Shown in pieces: positions 27,118 to 36,178 of a stretch of 64,000 bases of DNA (its first letter is position 1; the number at the start of each line of letters is the position of its first letter). This stretch comes from Physcia stellaris (lineage: Eukaryota > Ascomycota > Lecanoromycetes > Caliciales > Physciaceae): NCBI GenBank assembly GCA_018902385.1, contig JABSSW010000038.1, positions 1-64,000 on the forward strand. Direction: 5' to 3'. The position numbers and the translations under genes were made by a program. The notes beneath the pieces were generated by a model. The model had not been told where the DNA came from. It worked only from the letters and a program-made list of their open reading frames with translations, and made no database searches.

Positions 27118-27313
27118 TATTGAACGAATGTGAGTGATTGTCATTGCATTGCATGCAATATTATCGAAATTACGTACAAAAGTAAATACAATTTGATTGC
27201 GCAGATGTTTCTAGTAGTAATCGATTTTGACACGTTTCGTTTAGTCGATCAATCAGAAGTTTTGATTCTATTCGTGCTCATATTTCAGTCTTTTGTCATC
27301 GTACTTTTCAACA
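27118..27313 (-). repeat. 5' LTR of the inner Copia fossil
   Basis: 196 bp, paired with 21437-21632 and followed directly by the target duplication TCGAA. Confidence 0.85.
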
Positions 27314-28732
27314 TCGAACATAATTTTCGATTCGTTTGTGCAATTTCGTTTTTTTTGAAAACGTTGTTTCATTGTGTTGTTGATCACGTGAATGTCGAAA
27401 TCGTGATTCATAATTCATGACGAACGAAAAGAATAATTTGACGAAAACGAATCGTTTGTAAACGATTTTATAACATTGACGTGAATGACGACGAAAAATT
27501 CTATTTCGATTTTTGTGCTTTTGTTATCGTTTTTTTTTGACGTTTTTCGTCAACTCGTTTAATGTTCTGTTCTATTTGTTTTTTTTTTTTTTGAATTTTT
27601 CTTTGTTTCGTCTATTTTAGTCACGATTTTTGATTTCAATTTGAAATCATTTGAACGTATGTTTTCGTTGAAATAAAAACAATCGTCGTAAAAATGTTTT
27701 TTTTCGCAAATGCAAAAATTTCGAAATTGATTCTGATTTCGAAATGACGAAATGTCGAAAAAATTTCGATGATTTGTGTGTTTGCATTCGTCGATAACGA
27801 ATGTCGAATTAAATATCGTTTTTTTTTTTTTTTTCGAATTTTTTTCATGCGCATGTGATGTCGAAAAATTTCGATGAAAATAAAAAATTGTGTTTCGTGA
27901 TTCGTTACGATGTTTAATTGAAATAATTGTATTTCAACGAAAATAAATGCGATTTTGTCGATTGCGTGTAAAAAATCACGATACGTTCGTTTGTTATTGA
28001 TAATTGCAACAATTTTCGTTTGTTTAACGAAAATCAACATTTTCAAATAGTCGTCTAATCAAACATCGATGTTTTGATGATTGAATGAATTTTTGATCAT
28101 GCGATTGTATTTTTGTTTCAATTTCAAATTTCTAGTCGAATCGATGAGTGCAAAACGTGTTTTGAAAACACGAAAAACGATTCATGAATGAATTTCAACG
28201 ATTTGAATAAAATTGAAATTTGTAATCGTTGTTGTATCGTAAATGTGATCGATTATTTTTGTCATGAAATTTTTTTGTTTTTTTCAATTTTGAAGTTTTT
28301 TTTTGTATTTCGACGTCGTTATTTTGTATCGAGCATGTTTTTCGCTGAAATTCGCATTTTGTTGTGTGTCAAAATTGAATTTTAAAAATTCAATTTTTTC
28401 TATTGATTTAATATCGTTGAATAAATCGATGAAATTTCAAATCGAATATTTTGTGATTTTGATTCGTACGATCGAAAGTCACGCGTCTCAATTTTTGAAA
28501 AAATTCAATTTGAATTTTCGTTTCGTATTCGTTATCGTGTTAAACGAACGAATAAATAAAAAAAAAATTTGATTGTTGTTAATTGTAAAAAAATGTAAAC
28601 ACAAAAATGTTTTCGCGATGTTTTGATTTTTCGTGTTAATTTGTCGAAACAATCGAATGTTGAAAATATTGATAATTAAATAAATCACGTATTGAATGCA
28701 ACAATTAAACGTGATTTGTGTTACGAGCATGC

Positions 28733-28771
28733 CTGGCAGGTAGGTCTGGCAGGTAGGTCTGGCAGATAGGT
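28733..28771. repeat. Three 13-bp tandem units in the outer Copia leader
   Basis: CTGGCAGGTAGGT occurs twice and CTGGCAGATAGGT once, head to tail. It is the first GG-rich sequence after more than 11 kb of AT-rich DNA, and lies between the mutated interior and the right LTR. Confidence 0.85.
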
Positions 28772-28951
28772 CTAGATCGGGTTATGTCCTAATTCCCTGA
28801 CGGGACTAGCGTGGTTTGGGGCTTGGCGTCCGCACACTGTTTGCAACTCCATCATTCTGTACATACTTGTTTCTGCAGACTTATTGTCTTCGTCTAGCTA
28901 GCCAATAATACGTCTATCCAAGCACGGCCCATGATAATTTGAGTTCATAAC

Positions 28952-29096
28952 TGTCAGATTGCATGAAGTCGTAAATCATTGATTGCATGTTGTTTTATGA
29001 AGTGCTAATTTACATGGTTTCTAGCATCTAATGTCATTGGAGTGCGCACTAGTTACTAAGCTCTTGGCGGCCCCTGATTGGCCACCTAGTTCTACA
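28952..29096 (-). repeat. 5' LTR of the outer Copia fossil
   Basis: 145 bp, paired with 16976-17120. It is far less mutated than the interior of the element and is followed by GTAGG. Confidence 0.75.
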
Positions 29097-29405
29097 GTAG
29101 GTGATGGCAGTAAGTTTGACCTCGCATTCTTAAGACAAGAAGCTGCAGAACAAGATGCCGAGGTGGACCCATACCGGTGACAGAAGAAGTAAGATCAGAT
29201 GAAGATACAGACTTAAGAGTATGTTCGATAGCCACATGACTTACGACATCGCCAAAAAGCCAGAGGCTATGGATTGGGGTGAAATCAAAAGGCAACAGGT
29301 AATGGGCGAAAGTAAAAGCGTCATCGATGGTCATGTAGCGTTCTTATAGTGCTGAACTGTAGAGTGGCTGGCGCCATCTGTTCGTGATACCGCTGAGATC
29401 GTATT
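29097..29405. other. Short gene-free stretch between the Copia end and the catalase-like gene
   Basis: A minus-strand open frame (29092-29334) overlaps the element boundary and has no recognisable product. The rest is probably the 3' flank of the catalase-like gene. Confidence 0.5.
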
Positions 29406-30527
29406 TCAGGGGATTGCGTTGATGTCTTGCACCTCCTCGGATTGTGATGCGTTGAGATCCTCTCTTTTCGCTCTACTCGCATCGTAAACACCTTTCCTCA
29501 AACGATTGATGCTTCCAAGTGGTCTATGCGCCTCCAAACATCTCCAAGGATGGAGCTTCATGTGATTTTCCCAAAATACCCTCCTCTCTTGCTTAAAGCT
29601 ATCTTGCGTTGGGAATTGTAAGATACCGATTGTGGAATAAGGCGCTGTAGCTTCATCCCACACCACGCTTGCATCTTCTGTGGGATGATGCTCTGGCGAG
29701 GTGCCGAGTTGGATCTTGAAAAGATATCTTGCGGCATTGCCAGAGAAGTAGTCGAATAACCAGTCTTTGAGAACGTTGTGAGGGTCAGAGGATGAAACTT
29801 TGTCTTCTGATGCGCCATGAACCGGTTCAAGCATCATGTGCCCATAATAGTCCCCAAATCGGAATGCAGACTGTGTATACATGGAGTGCGAGATGATGTT
29901 TGTGTTCGGAAGCAGGAATGGCGCATGCTGCTTGACAAGGTCCGTGCGTAGCTTCATATGGCGGAACAGGGCGGCTGGGTCGTCGAAGTATTTCTCTCTC
30001 AGCTGCATGATGTCCAAGCAGGTATCGACATCGGTCAACTCAATCATGGGAGCATTGTTCCAGAAGAAGTCTTGAGTCGAAAGATTCTCATTGCCGGGCA
30101 TATCCCGAAGACGCTCACCTTTGACATCAAAGACGCGCAGGGCCATCCCACGAGGACCAGGCTCTTGATCGGCTTGTAGAAAAACAGGCTCGTTCGCATA
30201 GCGGGCAGCGACAGGGTAGGTGCCAGGTGTAGCAAAGAGGCCTTGCTGTAGGTGTGCTGGAAGTCCCGGAACGGTAAGTGTGCCTTTGACGATGCCTTGA
30301 GTCTTGACGTGTGTCGCGGTGAAAGCGCGGCGATGTCGGTCGAAATTGTGCTCTTGCATCCTGTTCATTGTCTCCCCAATCTTTTTCATCTTCTCTTCCT
30401 CGTTCTCCACCGGCGTCTCCACACCTGGGGCATCCCAGCGGAGGTAGGCATCGTTAGGAGGGGCGGATGAGAGTGCGCGTTTGGTAGCCGTCAGGCCAGA
30501 GCTTCCTATGTCTTTGACTGCATCCAT
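29406..30527 (-). CDS. Catalase-like haem-binding protein (y4iL-type)
   Basis: A single exon of 373 residues from an ATG at 30527. The sequence follows the small catalase-related haem proteins. A distal-histidine region ATHVKTQGIVKGTLTV is at about residues 72-87. It is followed by GLFATPGTYPVAARYANEP and GPRGMALRVFDVKG, then TQDFFWNNAPMIELTDVD, an AFRFGDYYGHMMLEP segment and, near the C terminus, NRLRKGVYDASRAKR, where the Tyr could be the proximal haem ligand. It is shorter than true catalases (about 500 residues or more). The family is poorly characterised; roles as peroxidase, peroxygenase or isomerase are known for relatives such as allene oxide synthase, so the substrate is open. No signal peptide is visible. 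The next gene upstream on the same strand is a short-chain dehydrogenase 373 bases away, and a retrotransposon fossil ends 310 bases downstream. Confidence 0.8.
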   Translation of the reverse strand: MDAVKDIGSSGLTATKRALSSAPPNDAYLRWDAPGVETPVENEEEKMKKIGETMNRMQEHNFDRHRRAFTATHVKTQGIVKGTLTVPGLPAHLQQGLFATPGTYPVAARYANEPVFLQADQEPGPRGMALRVFDVKGERLRDMPGNENLSTQDFFWNNAPMIELTDVDTCLDIMQLREKYFDDPAALFRHMKLRTDLVKQHAPFLLPNTNIISHSMYTQSAFRFGDYYGHMMLEPVHGASEDKVSSSDPHNVLKDWLFDYFSGNAARYLFKIQLGTSPEHHPTEDASVVWDEATAPYSTIGILQFPTQDSFKQERRVFWENHMKLHPWRCLEAHRPLGSINRLRKGVYDASRAKREDLNASQSEEVQDINAIP

Positions 30528-30900
30528 TATCAGCTGAAAAGACTATCTTCACGTGAATTGGATTGAGGAATGAAGAGCACTTACCTCGAAGACCTCATTT
30601 AAGCACTTTTGTCGGTTGTAGAGAGTGGATAAGTCGGAAGGGTGATGTAATCGTCTGGAGCGGCTAGTTGTACTAGCGTTATCTAGCCTGATGTGCCAAG
30701 ATATTGGACGAGCTTCGTACAATTACATGTAAATGAGTTCAGGAGTTGATAGCTATTCTGCTACGACTATGCGGTAGCTGTTTGCTAATCTGTCTTTACT
30801 TGCTGCAGTCCATCGCCAATTGCTCTCTACATATTCCCATGACAAAGTAATCGCTGCCAAGCAGTGAGGATAAATCCATCTCTACAGCTCATGCAAGAAC

Positions 30901-31706
30901 TTAGCCGACGGTCTGGCCTCCGTTCACCCGAATTATCTGCCCTGTGACCCAACGACTGTCGCTTGATGACAAAAATGCCATCGTATCTGCAATCTCATCG
31001 GGCTCTCCAAGCTTACTCATGGGGCTTATGCTGGCGAGCTGCTTCAAAAGCTGCTCGCTCTTACCCTCGTAGAAAAGGTCGGTGCCGGTCGGGCCTGGAG
31101 CAATCGCATTGACTCGAATGCCCTTTCGCCCAAGATCCTTAGCCATCACTCGCATCATCTGCTCAATTGCTCCCTTGGTAGTATTGTAAAGCAGGTAACC
31201 AGGCGTGACAGGGGAGAAAGCACAAAGACTGGTGGAAACAAGGATAATGTGAGATCCTTCCCACATGTGGGGAGCGGCTTTCTATGTCAATGTCAGCCGA
31301 CCGATCATCCCTAGAACTCCTGTGCTGTACTTACCTGACAGAGGAAGTAAGGACCTTTGACGTTGACGGTGATGGCACGGTCAAACATATTCTCAGTGGT
31401 GTTTTCAAGATCCATCATGGGTAAGATGCCGGCGTTCGGAATAAGAATATCGATCTTGCCGAAGCGATCCATGGTTCCTTTGACGAGCGTTTCGACTCCA
31501 GCGATACTCCCAGCGTCGGCTTTGATGGCAAGGCAGCGATCGTTTCCAATCTCTTTGACGACCTCCTCTGCAGCATTTGCATCGCTGGCGTAATTGATGA
31601 CCACGTTTGCTCCATCTTTTGCAAGTCGGAGAGCAGTGGCCTTGCCAATACCCTTTGACCCTCCAGTGATGAGGGCGACTTTCCCAGCGAGTGGTTTGGA
31701 AGACAT
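30901..31706 (-). CDS. Short-chain dehydrogenase/reductase (SDR, classical)
   Basis: Two exons, 31706-31335 and 31281-30901, joined across a 53-base intron (GTAAGT to ATAG), give 250 residues, typical of classical SDRs. The cofactor motif TGGSKGIG is at about residues 14-21, NAG at about 91-93, the catalytic Ser in LVSTSL, and Tyr/Lys in YNTTK at about 155-159. Next comes a PGPTGTDLF segment, then the C-terminal VTGQIIRVNGGQTVG typical of 3-oxoacyl-ACP-reductase-like SDRs. It should reduce a ketone or oxidise an alcohol using NAD(P)H; the small basic residues after the first beta strand hint at NADPH, but this is inference. It lies between a catalase-like gene and a GMC oxidoreductase, all on the minus strand, consistent with a shared pathway. 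Confidence 0.9.
31282..31334 (-). other. Intron in the SDR gene
   Basis: On the minus strand it starts GTAAGTACAG and ends TGACATAG. It joins FLCQ to KAAPHM without a frame change and restores a continuous SDR fold. Confidence 0.85.
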
Positions 31707-32985
31707 TGCAGAAGAGATCCTTCTTGAATACGAGGTATACTAGGTAGATAACGACAAAAGTGTGAGTTGGCACAGTCAAACTTTGAAGTGCTGCTTGACA
31801 CTCGTTTTGAATGGTGGAAAAGACAGATTTTAGAGACGTTCTGAATGAAACATGAGTGGAGTGTTTAGACAGAGAGGGAACAAAGTTTATATACTTCTAT
31901 CTGGTCAACTAGTCATTTCCACTAGGGCTGTGGTGTTGATGTGAAAGCGATGGAGGGAGAATCAGTGCGGAGTTAAGGCTTCAATCAGACTCCGGACTAG
32001 AGTCTCTAGCAGACGTTGCTGTAGCTAGACTTTAAGAGACCAGTGGGCGACTAGTGTTGGACGTATCTATAGAGGTACTAAGCTGTGCTAAAAGCTAGCC
32101 TCTAGTTTTGTACAACGGACTACGAGTTAGCTCGAGTGAAAGTCGGACCGATATCTTAGTATGGCTGATCATACAGCTTGCTAGGTAGATCAACGTCGGA
32201 CCTAAGGATTTATTGCGGAGATGATATTGCCACAGGCCGATTAAACATCTGATCAATTCCATGGAGTGAGCGTCCTCGGCGTCGTGAAATGACTGTCGCT
32301 TAAGACCGCGGATATAAGATCATCGATATCCGGTGATAAGGTACGAGTAGTTATCGCCTGGAGGAAATTTTCACGAACCAGGGGAAACTCTTAGTGCCTT
32401 ACCATTTCAATGACAGGATCATTACTTCTCCGTCGATGAAAGAAATCCTTGTTGATTAGCTCTCACGAAGAGAGACACCCCAGCATCGTCGTGACAGCAA
32501 GCACTCTCGCCATCAAGTTTGTTTTTAATTGTTGTTTCTTCTTCAACCGTCTATCCTTGTTTTTTTCCCCTTTGAATCTAGTTCTACCAATCGATATCTT
32601 TAACCTTCTTGCCTTGCACATTTCCGTCCTGTAATACGATTCGCACTGTTGATGGTACATTGGCAGAAAGAGGATGTGTGGATCGCCTGAATTGTCTGGG
32701 CAATAGAGCAATGATCATTAGTCAGAATGGTGATAAGTCTGACTCTTAGTGAAATCGCATGTAAGGTAGAACAATAGCAAAGGGGGCCAGACGCGATATC
32801 AAGCGCAGCTGAGGAGCTTTGGCGCATGGGCCGAATATCGAAGGTGGCATCAACCACTCGAGCACGGCGTGTCCGACCGAAGTGAGAACGGACAGCTGGC
32901 AAATCGGCAATGGATTAGCATCTTGAAGGGGTAATACTATGCCTTCGACTTCCATCATCCTTTCAATTTTACATTTGTTACCCCT
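31707..32985. other. Intergenic stretch between SDR and GMC oxidoreductase genes
   Basis: No gene seen. The first half (31905-32190) has an unusual density of the tetramer CTAG, about nine in 280 bases. Short open frames near 32450-32950 on both strands have no recognisable product; this part is probably the 3' flank of the GMC gene. Confidence 0.5.
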
Positions 32986-33867
32986 TCAAGTACTACTGCT
33001 GCGCTTTTCCCAATCTTCTTTGATCATATCTGCACCCTTCTCCCCAATGGCGTAAACGGTGGCCTGCAAGTGAGCTCCTATCTGTAACGGCATGATGCTT
33101 GCATCACAGACTCTCAAACCTTTGACACCATATACTCTCAACCGATCATCCACCACTCCACCTTTGATTCCTTCATGTCCACCCATTGCACACGTGCCGA
33201 CAGGATGCCAGTCGGCGACCACTGTGTCGCGGACCCACTCTCCAAAGTCTTCTGTAGTAGGATCTCTACCGTCATCGAGAGGAGGAAAGACTCGTCTAAC
33301 AATGATATCGGACATAGGACTGGTGGAGCAAATCTTATGCCCGAATCTCTGCGCCGCTGCCATGGTCAGCCAGTCAACTTGACCGCCAGCACCCTCACAG
33401 AACCGAGGGTTAATGACTGGCTTGTCGTCTGAATTCGTAGCTCTATTCTCTGCTGATGAGGCTGGGATATGGACACTTCCCGCAGAAAATGGATATTGTA
33501 GCATTTGCATCATCGTGCCATATCGCTTTCCGGACTCGGAAGCGAAGTACGCGCTGTAGTTGCTGACATCGAACATGAACTCAATTTGCCCGCTCTGCTT
33601 CGACGACGAGAAACGCTCCGACAGTAGCTGGTCGCGACGTCGTGTTGTTGCTGGATCAGCGGGCGGTAATTGTCCTGCAAGACGAGACTTCTTCTTCGGT
33701 GGTATAATGGGAGAAAGGAAGGTACGCCGCGGAGTAGCCTACTGCAGTGCGTGGTCCAGTCTTTGAAATCCGGTATTCCTCATCTGCGGCTGCAGCGAGA
33801 CTAGGATCGGAGCGCAGAGCTTCCGGGGTGGAAATGGAAGGGTCGAGTTCGTAAACCATCATTGTTA

Positions 33868-33917
33868 CTGCGGCAATTAGAAAGTCATCTCATTGATGTC
33901 GCTGGTCGTGGCTATAC
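33868..33917 (-). other. Second intron of the GMC gene
   Basis: On the minus strand it starts GTATAGCC and ends GCCGCAG, with a branch-like CTAAT. It joins QDHM to ITMMVYEL in frame. Confidence 0.75.
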
Positions 33918-34501
33918 TCATATGATCTTGGAGATTCTCGCCTACGTTGGGGTTGGCTACTCTGGTCTCGACGCCTGAAGCATCGAGAATCTGTGGATTG
34001 CCAACGCCCGACAGCTCAAGGATTTGCGGCGACTGGATGGAACCTGCGCTAATGATTATCTCCCCGCTGACTGATACTGTGTATTCTTGGGCTTTGTGCA
34101 TCAATCGAACGCCTGTTGCAACCCATTCGCCATTCCCACCTTTCTTCTCCAGCACCACATTGCGCACAGTTGCCTCTGTAAGTAGAATCAAATTCTCTCG
34201 ATGCGAGACTGGCAGATAATATGCTGGCGCGGAGTAGCATCTCTGCTGGGTCTTGGGGTCTACCCCAGCAGGTGCTGTGAAGGTACCAACATTCGACCCA
34301 GACGCATGTTTCTGATTCTTTTCTACTCCAAGCTTTTTGAGGGTGGTGTGCCAATACTTTTGACTGGCTCCATATTCAGAAGAGTAGATTGTTTTCAGTG
34401 GTCCATCTGTGCCGTGGAAATCTAAATCGAAATGGACATCATGACGCTCTTGGTATGCTTGATCTGGGGCTTGAAAAGTCTCGCTTTTCTTGAAATACGG
34501 C

Positions 34502-34658
34502 CTAAGAGTTGTAAGTCCAGCTTTTAATCGGCGCATGCAAAATCCAAAGGTCAAAGATATCATCTCAACGGAGAGGACTTTACGAATCTACCACTTAACG
34601 ACGACTATACTGTCTTGCAGCTGATGAAACAAGCGTAGACTGCAAGACAGTGACCTAC
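34502..34658 (-). other. First intron of the GMC gene
   Basis: On the minus strand it starts GTAGGTCAC and ends ACTCTTAG. At 157 bases it is long for this window, so two introns around a tiny exon are possible, but the direct join gives the expected LPYFKKSE. Confidence 0.65.
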
Positions 34659-35050
34659 AGTATCCCATCCCAACCCCAACCACTGTTACCCAACTTCTCC
34701 CAGGAATCGTAATCTTCTCTATCTCCTCGATGCCACATCATAAAGTTCAAGGCACTCGAGCCCCCAAGAACCTTACCTCGATTAAACGGTATTTTTCTGT
34801 CATTAAGACTTGCTTGGGGCACTGTCTCAAATTGCCAGTCATATTCCGTGAACAGTGTTTCCCCTAGCCGTCCGGGGACGTTGATACGAGGTTCATCGAA
34901 GGCGGCTGGGCCAGCTTCGAGTACACCAACAGTTATTGTAGGGTCCTCCGACAGCCGAGCTGCAACGACGAGGCCTGCTGTACCACCACCAACAACTATA
35001 TGCGTAAAGGAATAGGAAAGGAATCGGTTGGCTTCGCCCAGGCTGCCCAT

Positions 35051-36178
35051 TGTTGTTGAAAGTCTCAGAAGCCGGATAGGGAACCAGGTCTTGGACAGAA
35101 ACGCGACCAAACCTCCTAGAGAAAGAGAAAGGAAAAGAAATACTTAGCCTAGTAAGATAGGGATGCTATGATCTGCAACCTTGAATAATTTACTCGATGA
35201 CCCGAACAGCCCGAGTACTGTCTCGCAGAAGCCGGAAAAGCCCAGGATATCTGGACCTGTGCGCAATCTCGCACCCACCCTCACAGCGTCTGTGATTGAG
35301 AGAACCAACGAAGTTCTAGAGCACCTACGTCGGAAACGGGAGGGCTGTTGAAAGATTTCTCCGCACGCTGATTGCTGCGCATACATAGTACTCTAGGCTC
35401 ACGCCACTTGGTCTTTTGGGGGGTATGTGATAGGGCGCGAGGTTTTTGGGACAGAGTAAAGTTTGCCCTTCAGCAGAAAAACTCGAGTCCACGTTCGTGC
35501 TAACGTCGCTCTCTAAACCCAAACTAATGTCAACGGTGCAGCAGCGTCTTACTCTTGCAGGGCCTGGACCCAGAACCGTATCAGCGGGATTATCCCATGG
35601 TCAGCCTCTTCTGAATCCTACCTGACAGGCTTACACAAGCCAAATAAGCTTTCTTCTTCCACCTCCGATCAAGATCATTCCCACAAGGAAGGATCCAGTA
35701 ACATCAATGTCTTTTCTCTCCGCTGGATACGCTTCGGCGACACCTCCATGGGCCATCATCTGACGGCGTTATATGAGCCAAAGGATTCGTGACTGCTTCC
35801 GCTTCGAAGCTCATGCATAGTACTACTCATGCAGCCTGCTTATGTGAACCAAACCGCATCATCACCTCCAATCACAGAATGGCCAGCACGTGGGATGACT
35901 TGCACCGTTGCACGACTTTCTACCCTCGGCCAAAATTCTAATGCCTTCGCAGGATTTGTTAGAGAAGAAGTGGCTAGGGACGTGGCAGCTAAGCTGTGAC
36001 CACCGAGCCACCATGGGCTAGCGTTGAACATCTGTGTACTGCGATATGAACCAAGGAATCCTACATAGTCTATGGGCTATCTCAATGCTTCGTTCGTTAT
36101 TTGCCCCCAGCATGGCAGCAACTCTATCTCCAGTCAACGTTCATAGCTTCTAGCCCGGAGACAGCGACTCCATAGAGT
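35051..36178. other. Divergent intergenic region between the GMC and permease genes
   Basis: The two flanking genes point away from each other, so both promoters should lie here. Short minus-strand open frames at 35144-35522 and 35840-36031 have no recognisable product. No operator-like motif could be assigned. Confidence 0.5.

Larger units (their letters stand above)
21437..27313 (-). mobile_element. Ty1/Copia LTR retrotransposon fossil (inner element), nested in the outer Copia
   Basis: Two 196-bp LTRs (21437-21632 and 27118-27313) enclose about 5.5 kb. They are flanked by identical 5-base target duplications TCGAA (21432-21436 and 27314-27318). On the minus strand the LTR begins TGTTG and ends CAATA. 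Right after the 5' LTR comes GATTATGAGCTCGAG, a copia-type half-tRNA primer site. Parts in Copia order, right to left: gag with a CFFCDDSHRIVEC zinc-knuckle remnant (about 26.4-26.0 kb), a gag-pre-integrase/protease region (25.7-25.2 kb), integrase with a CKICAITKM segment (about 25.2-24.9 kb), reverse transcriptase (about 23.6-22.6 kb) and RNase H (to about 22.2 kb). Integrase before RT marks Copia. It is broken, with many breaks. It is younger than its host element, because it sits inside it. Confidence 0.85.
16976..29096 (-). mobile_element. Ty1/Copia LTR retrotransposon fossil (outer element), interrupted by a second Copia
   Basis: Two 145-bp direct repeats (16976-17120 and 28952-29096) bound the block. 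Their similarity stops exactly at TG and CA, and the flanking five bases are GTAGA on the left and GTAGG on the right. On the minus strand, the sequence just inside the right LTR reads GTTATGAACTC, which resembles the half-tRNA(iMet) primer site known from copia. Copia-type remains lie on the minus strand. RNase H is at about 18.0-17.6 kb, with a SNASFANDLNIRQNS segment. A reverse transcriptase segment is at about 19.5-19.27 kb. Integrase-like remains are at about 21.4-20.8 kb, and gag-like sequence at about 28.1-27.6 kb. The nested Copia occupies 21437-27313 and the dispersed repeat about 18150-19065. Without the nested element it would be about 6.2 kb. It is broken, with dozens of breaks. 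Confidence 0.75.
32986..35050 (-). pseudogene. GMC-family FAD oxidoreductase, apparently frame-disrupted
   Basis: The minus-strand exons are 35050-34659, 34501-33918, and from 33867 to the stop at 32986. The first join (157-base intron) gives DGILPYFKKSE and the second (50-base intron) gives LQDHMITMMVYEL, both typical of the family. The FAD-binding VVGGGTAGLVVAARL is near residue 20, with GGSSALNFMMWHRG and GSIQSPQILELSGVG following. The C terminus has HPVGTCAMG and IGAHLQATVYAIGEKG, which hold the active-site His pair or their equivalents. Between about 33715 and 33600 the protein-like sequence moves through three frames (TTEEEV, then DNYRPLIQQQHDV, then RRRDQLLSERF) with no GT-AG intron that I can find to explain it. 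Two small indels, or assembly errors, are the likely cause. The family oxidises alcohols, aldehydes, choline or sugars; the substrate here is unknown. No signal peptide is seen at the chosen ATG. Confidence 0.75.

Noticed and set aside
29092-29334. Minus-strand 80-codon frame over the right border of the outer Copia
   Set aside because: It spans the element boundary and target duplication and has no recognisable product.
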